A stretch of 40,029 nucleotides of DNA, taken from positions 1 through 40,029 of the forward strand of contig CAZOGY010000017.1 in assembly GCA_964579305.1 (NCBI GenBank). The letters are read 5' to 3'. The position numbers were made by a program, and so were the translations under genes. Under the pieces are notes generated by a model. It saw nothing but the letters and a program-made list of their open reading frames with translations. It did no database searches and had not been told where the DNA came from. This stretch comes from JBCBWG01 sp964579305 (GTDB lineage: Bacteria; Pseudomonadota; Alphaproteobacteria; Rhizobiales; Hyphomicrobiaceae). Position 1 is the stretch's first letter. Every line of letters starts with the position of its first letter. This document shows positions 39,818 through 40,029 of the stretch, piece by piece.

Positions 39818-39973
39818 ACCCGGGACGTCAAAGGCTCTGCCAAGAGCCCTCAAGGACCGCGAGCTATAGCGGCGGGCGCCGCGTCCCGCAACCCTCAGGC
39901 TTATCTGGGTGAGGTCGAGGGCGTCGGTGGCGCTGACGCGCAGCGCCCTGATGGGTGAAGGCCAAGGGCTGCC

Positions 39974-40029
39974 TTAGTCGACGTGGATGTACCAGCGCGT
40001 CTCAGGCGTCCGCGCATTGATCACGCGCA
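39974..40029 (-). CDS. C-terminal end of an unidentified protein (runs off the right edge)
   Basis: On the minus strand a frame from the window edge ends RVINARTPETRWYIHVD at a TAA (39974-39976). The composition is protein-like, but only 17 full codons are visible, so no family can be named. About 155 bp without a gene separate it from the tRNA. Confidence 0.4.
   Translation of the reverse strand, partial: RVINARTPETRWYIHVD

Noticed and set aside
1..40029. CRISPR arrays, insertion sequences, transposases, toxin-antitoxin or restriction genes
   Set aside because: I saw no regularly spaced repeats, no transposase-like proteins and no such gene families; the only mobile-derived region is the GTA.

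Overview
The window comes from the chromosome of an alphaproteobacterium, most likely of the Hyphomicrobiales (Rhizobiales). The evidence is lineage-typical families (DUF6456, DUF1491, a DUF5330-like protein, DUF1214/DUF1254 next to a class A PBP), a perfect CtrA box (TTAA-N7-TTAA), and a complete RcGTA-type gene transfer agent (GTA) structural cluster. Sequence composition is GC-rich and coding density is high. I cannot name the genus.

Left third (1-10.2 kb). After the partial start of an unknown gene at the left edge comes an oligopeptidase B-like S9 peptidase, then a ten-gene minus-strand operon for an Mrp-type cation/proton antiporter-like membrane complex. Its transcription order is E, F, G, a DUF4040/MbhD-MbhE-type subunit, B, C, D1, D2, a small two-helix protein, and D3. 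Most of these genes are coupled by ATGA, GTGA, TAATG or TGATG overlaps. The full-length NuoL-type MrpA is absent: only its C-terminal part survives as a separate gene, and three antiporter-like (Proton_antipo_M) subunits are present.

Middle (10.2-20.2 kb). This holds core genes: a DnaA domain IV-only DNA-binding protein coupled to a DUF6456 protein, a SufE-like sulfur acceptor, a DUF5330-like envelope protein, and a peptidoglycan-binding-domain protein with a CtrA site just upstream. These are followed by a DUF1491 protein, a small conserved-looking protein, a class A penicillin-binding protein in an operon with DUF1214 and DUF1254 proteins, a YcgN/UPF0260 protein and a DMT/EamA transporter.

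GTA cluster (20.3-36.4 kb, plus strand). A good sigma70-type promoter (TTGACA-N17-TACTAT) has a perfect inverted repeat bracketing its -10 box. It precedes genes matching RcGTA g1 to g15 in order: terminase small and large subunits, portal, prohead protease, HK97 capsid, head-tail connectors, tail terminator, tail tube, tail chaperones, a short tape measure, distal tail protein, hub, NlpC/P60 peptidase and the large host-specificity/tail-tip protein. No integrase, repressor or replication gene is present, as expected for a domesticated GTA. Points out of the ordinary are a strong intrinsic terminator directly after the capsid gene, an extra Arg-rich small gene with a strong ribosome binding site between g7 and g8, and out-of-frame overlapping g10/g10.1 tail chaperone genes. 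A lysis gene is also appended to the end of the cluster. It fuses a TIGR02594-like cysteine peptidase/amidase, a GH108 muramidase and a two-helix holin-like segment, and the holin-like segment has its own in-frame internal ribosome binding site.

Right end (36.4-40.0 kb). This contains a secreted protein of unclear function convergent with the lysis gene, a DUF1499 membrane protein, an MBL-fold hydrolase, tRNA-Pro(CGG), and the C-terminal end of an unidentified gene.
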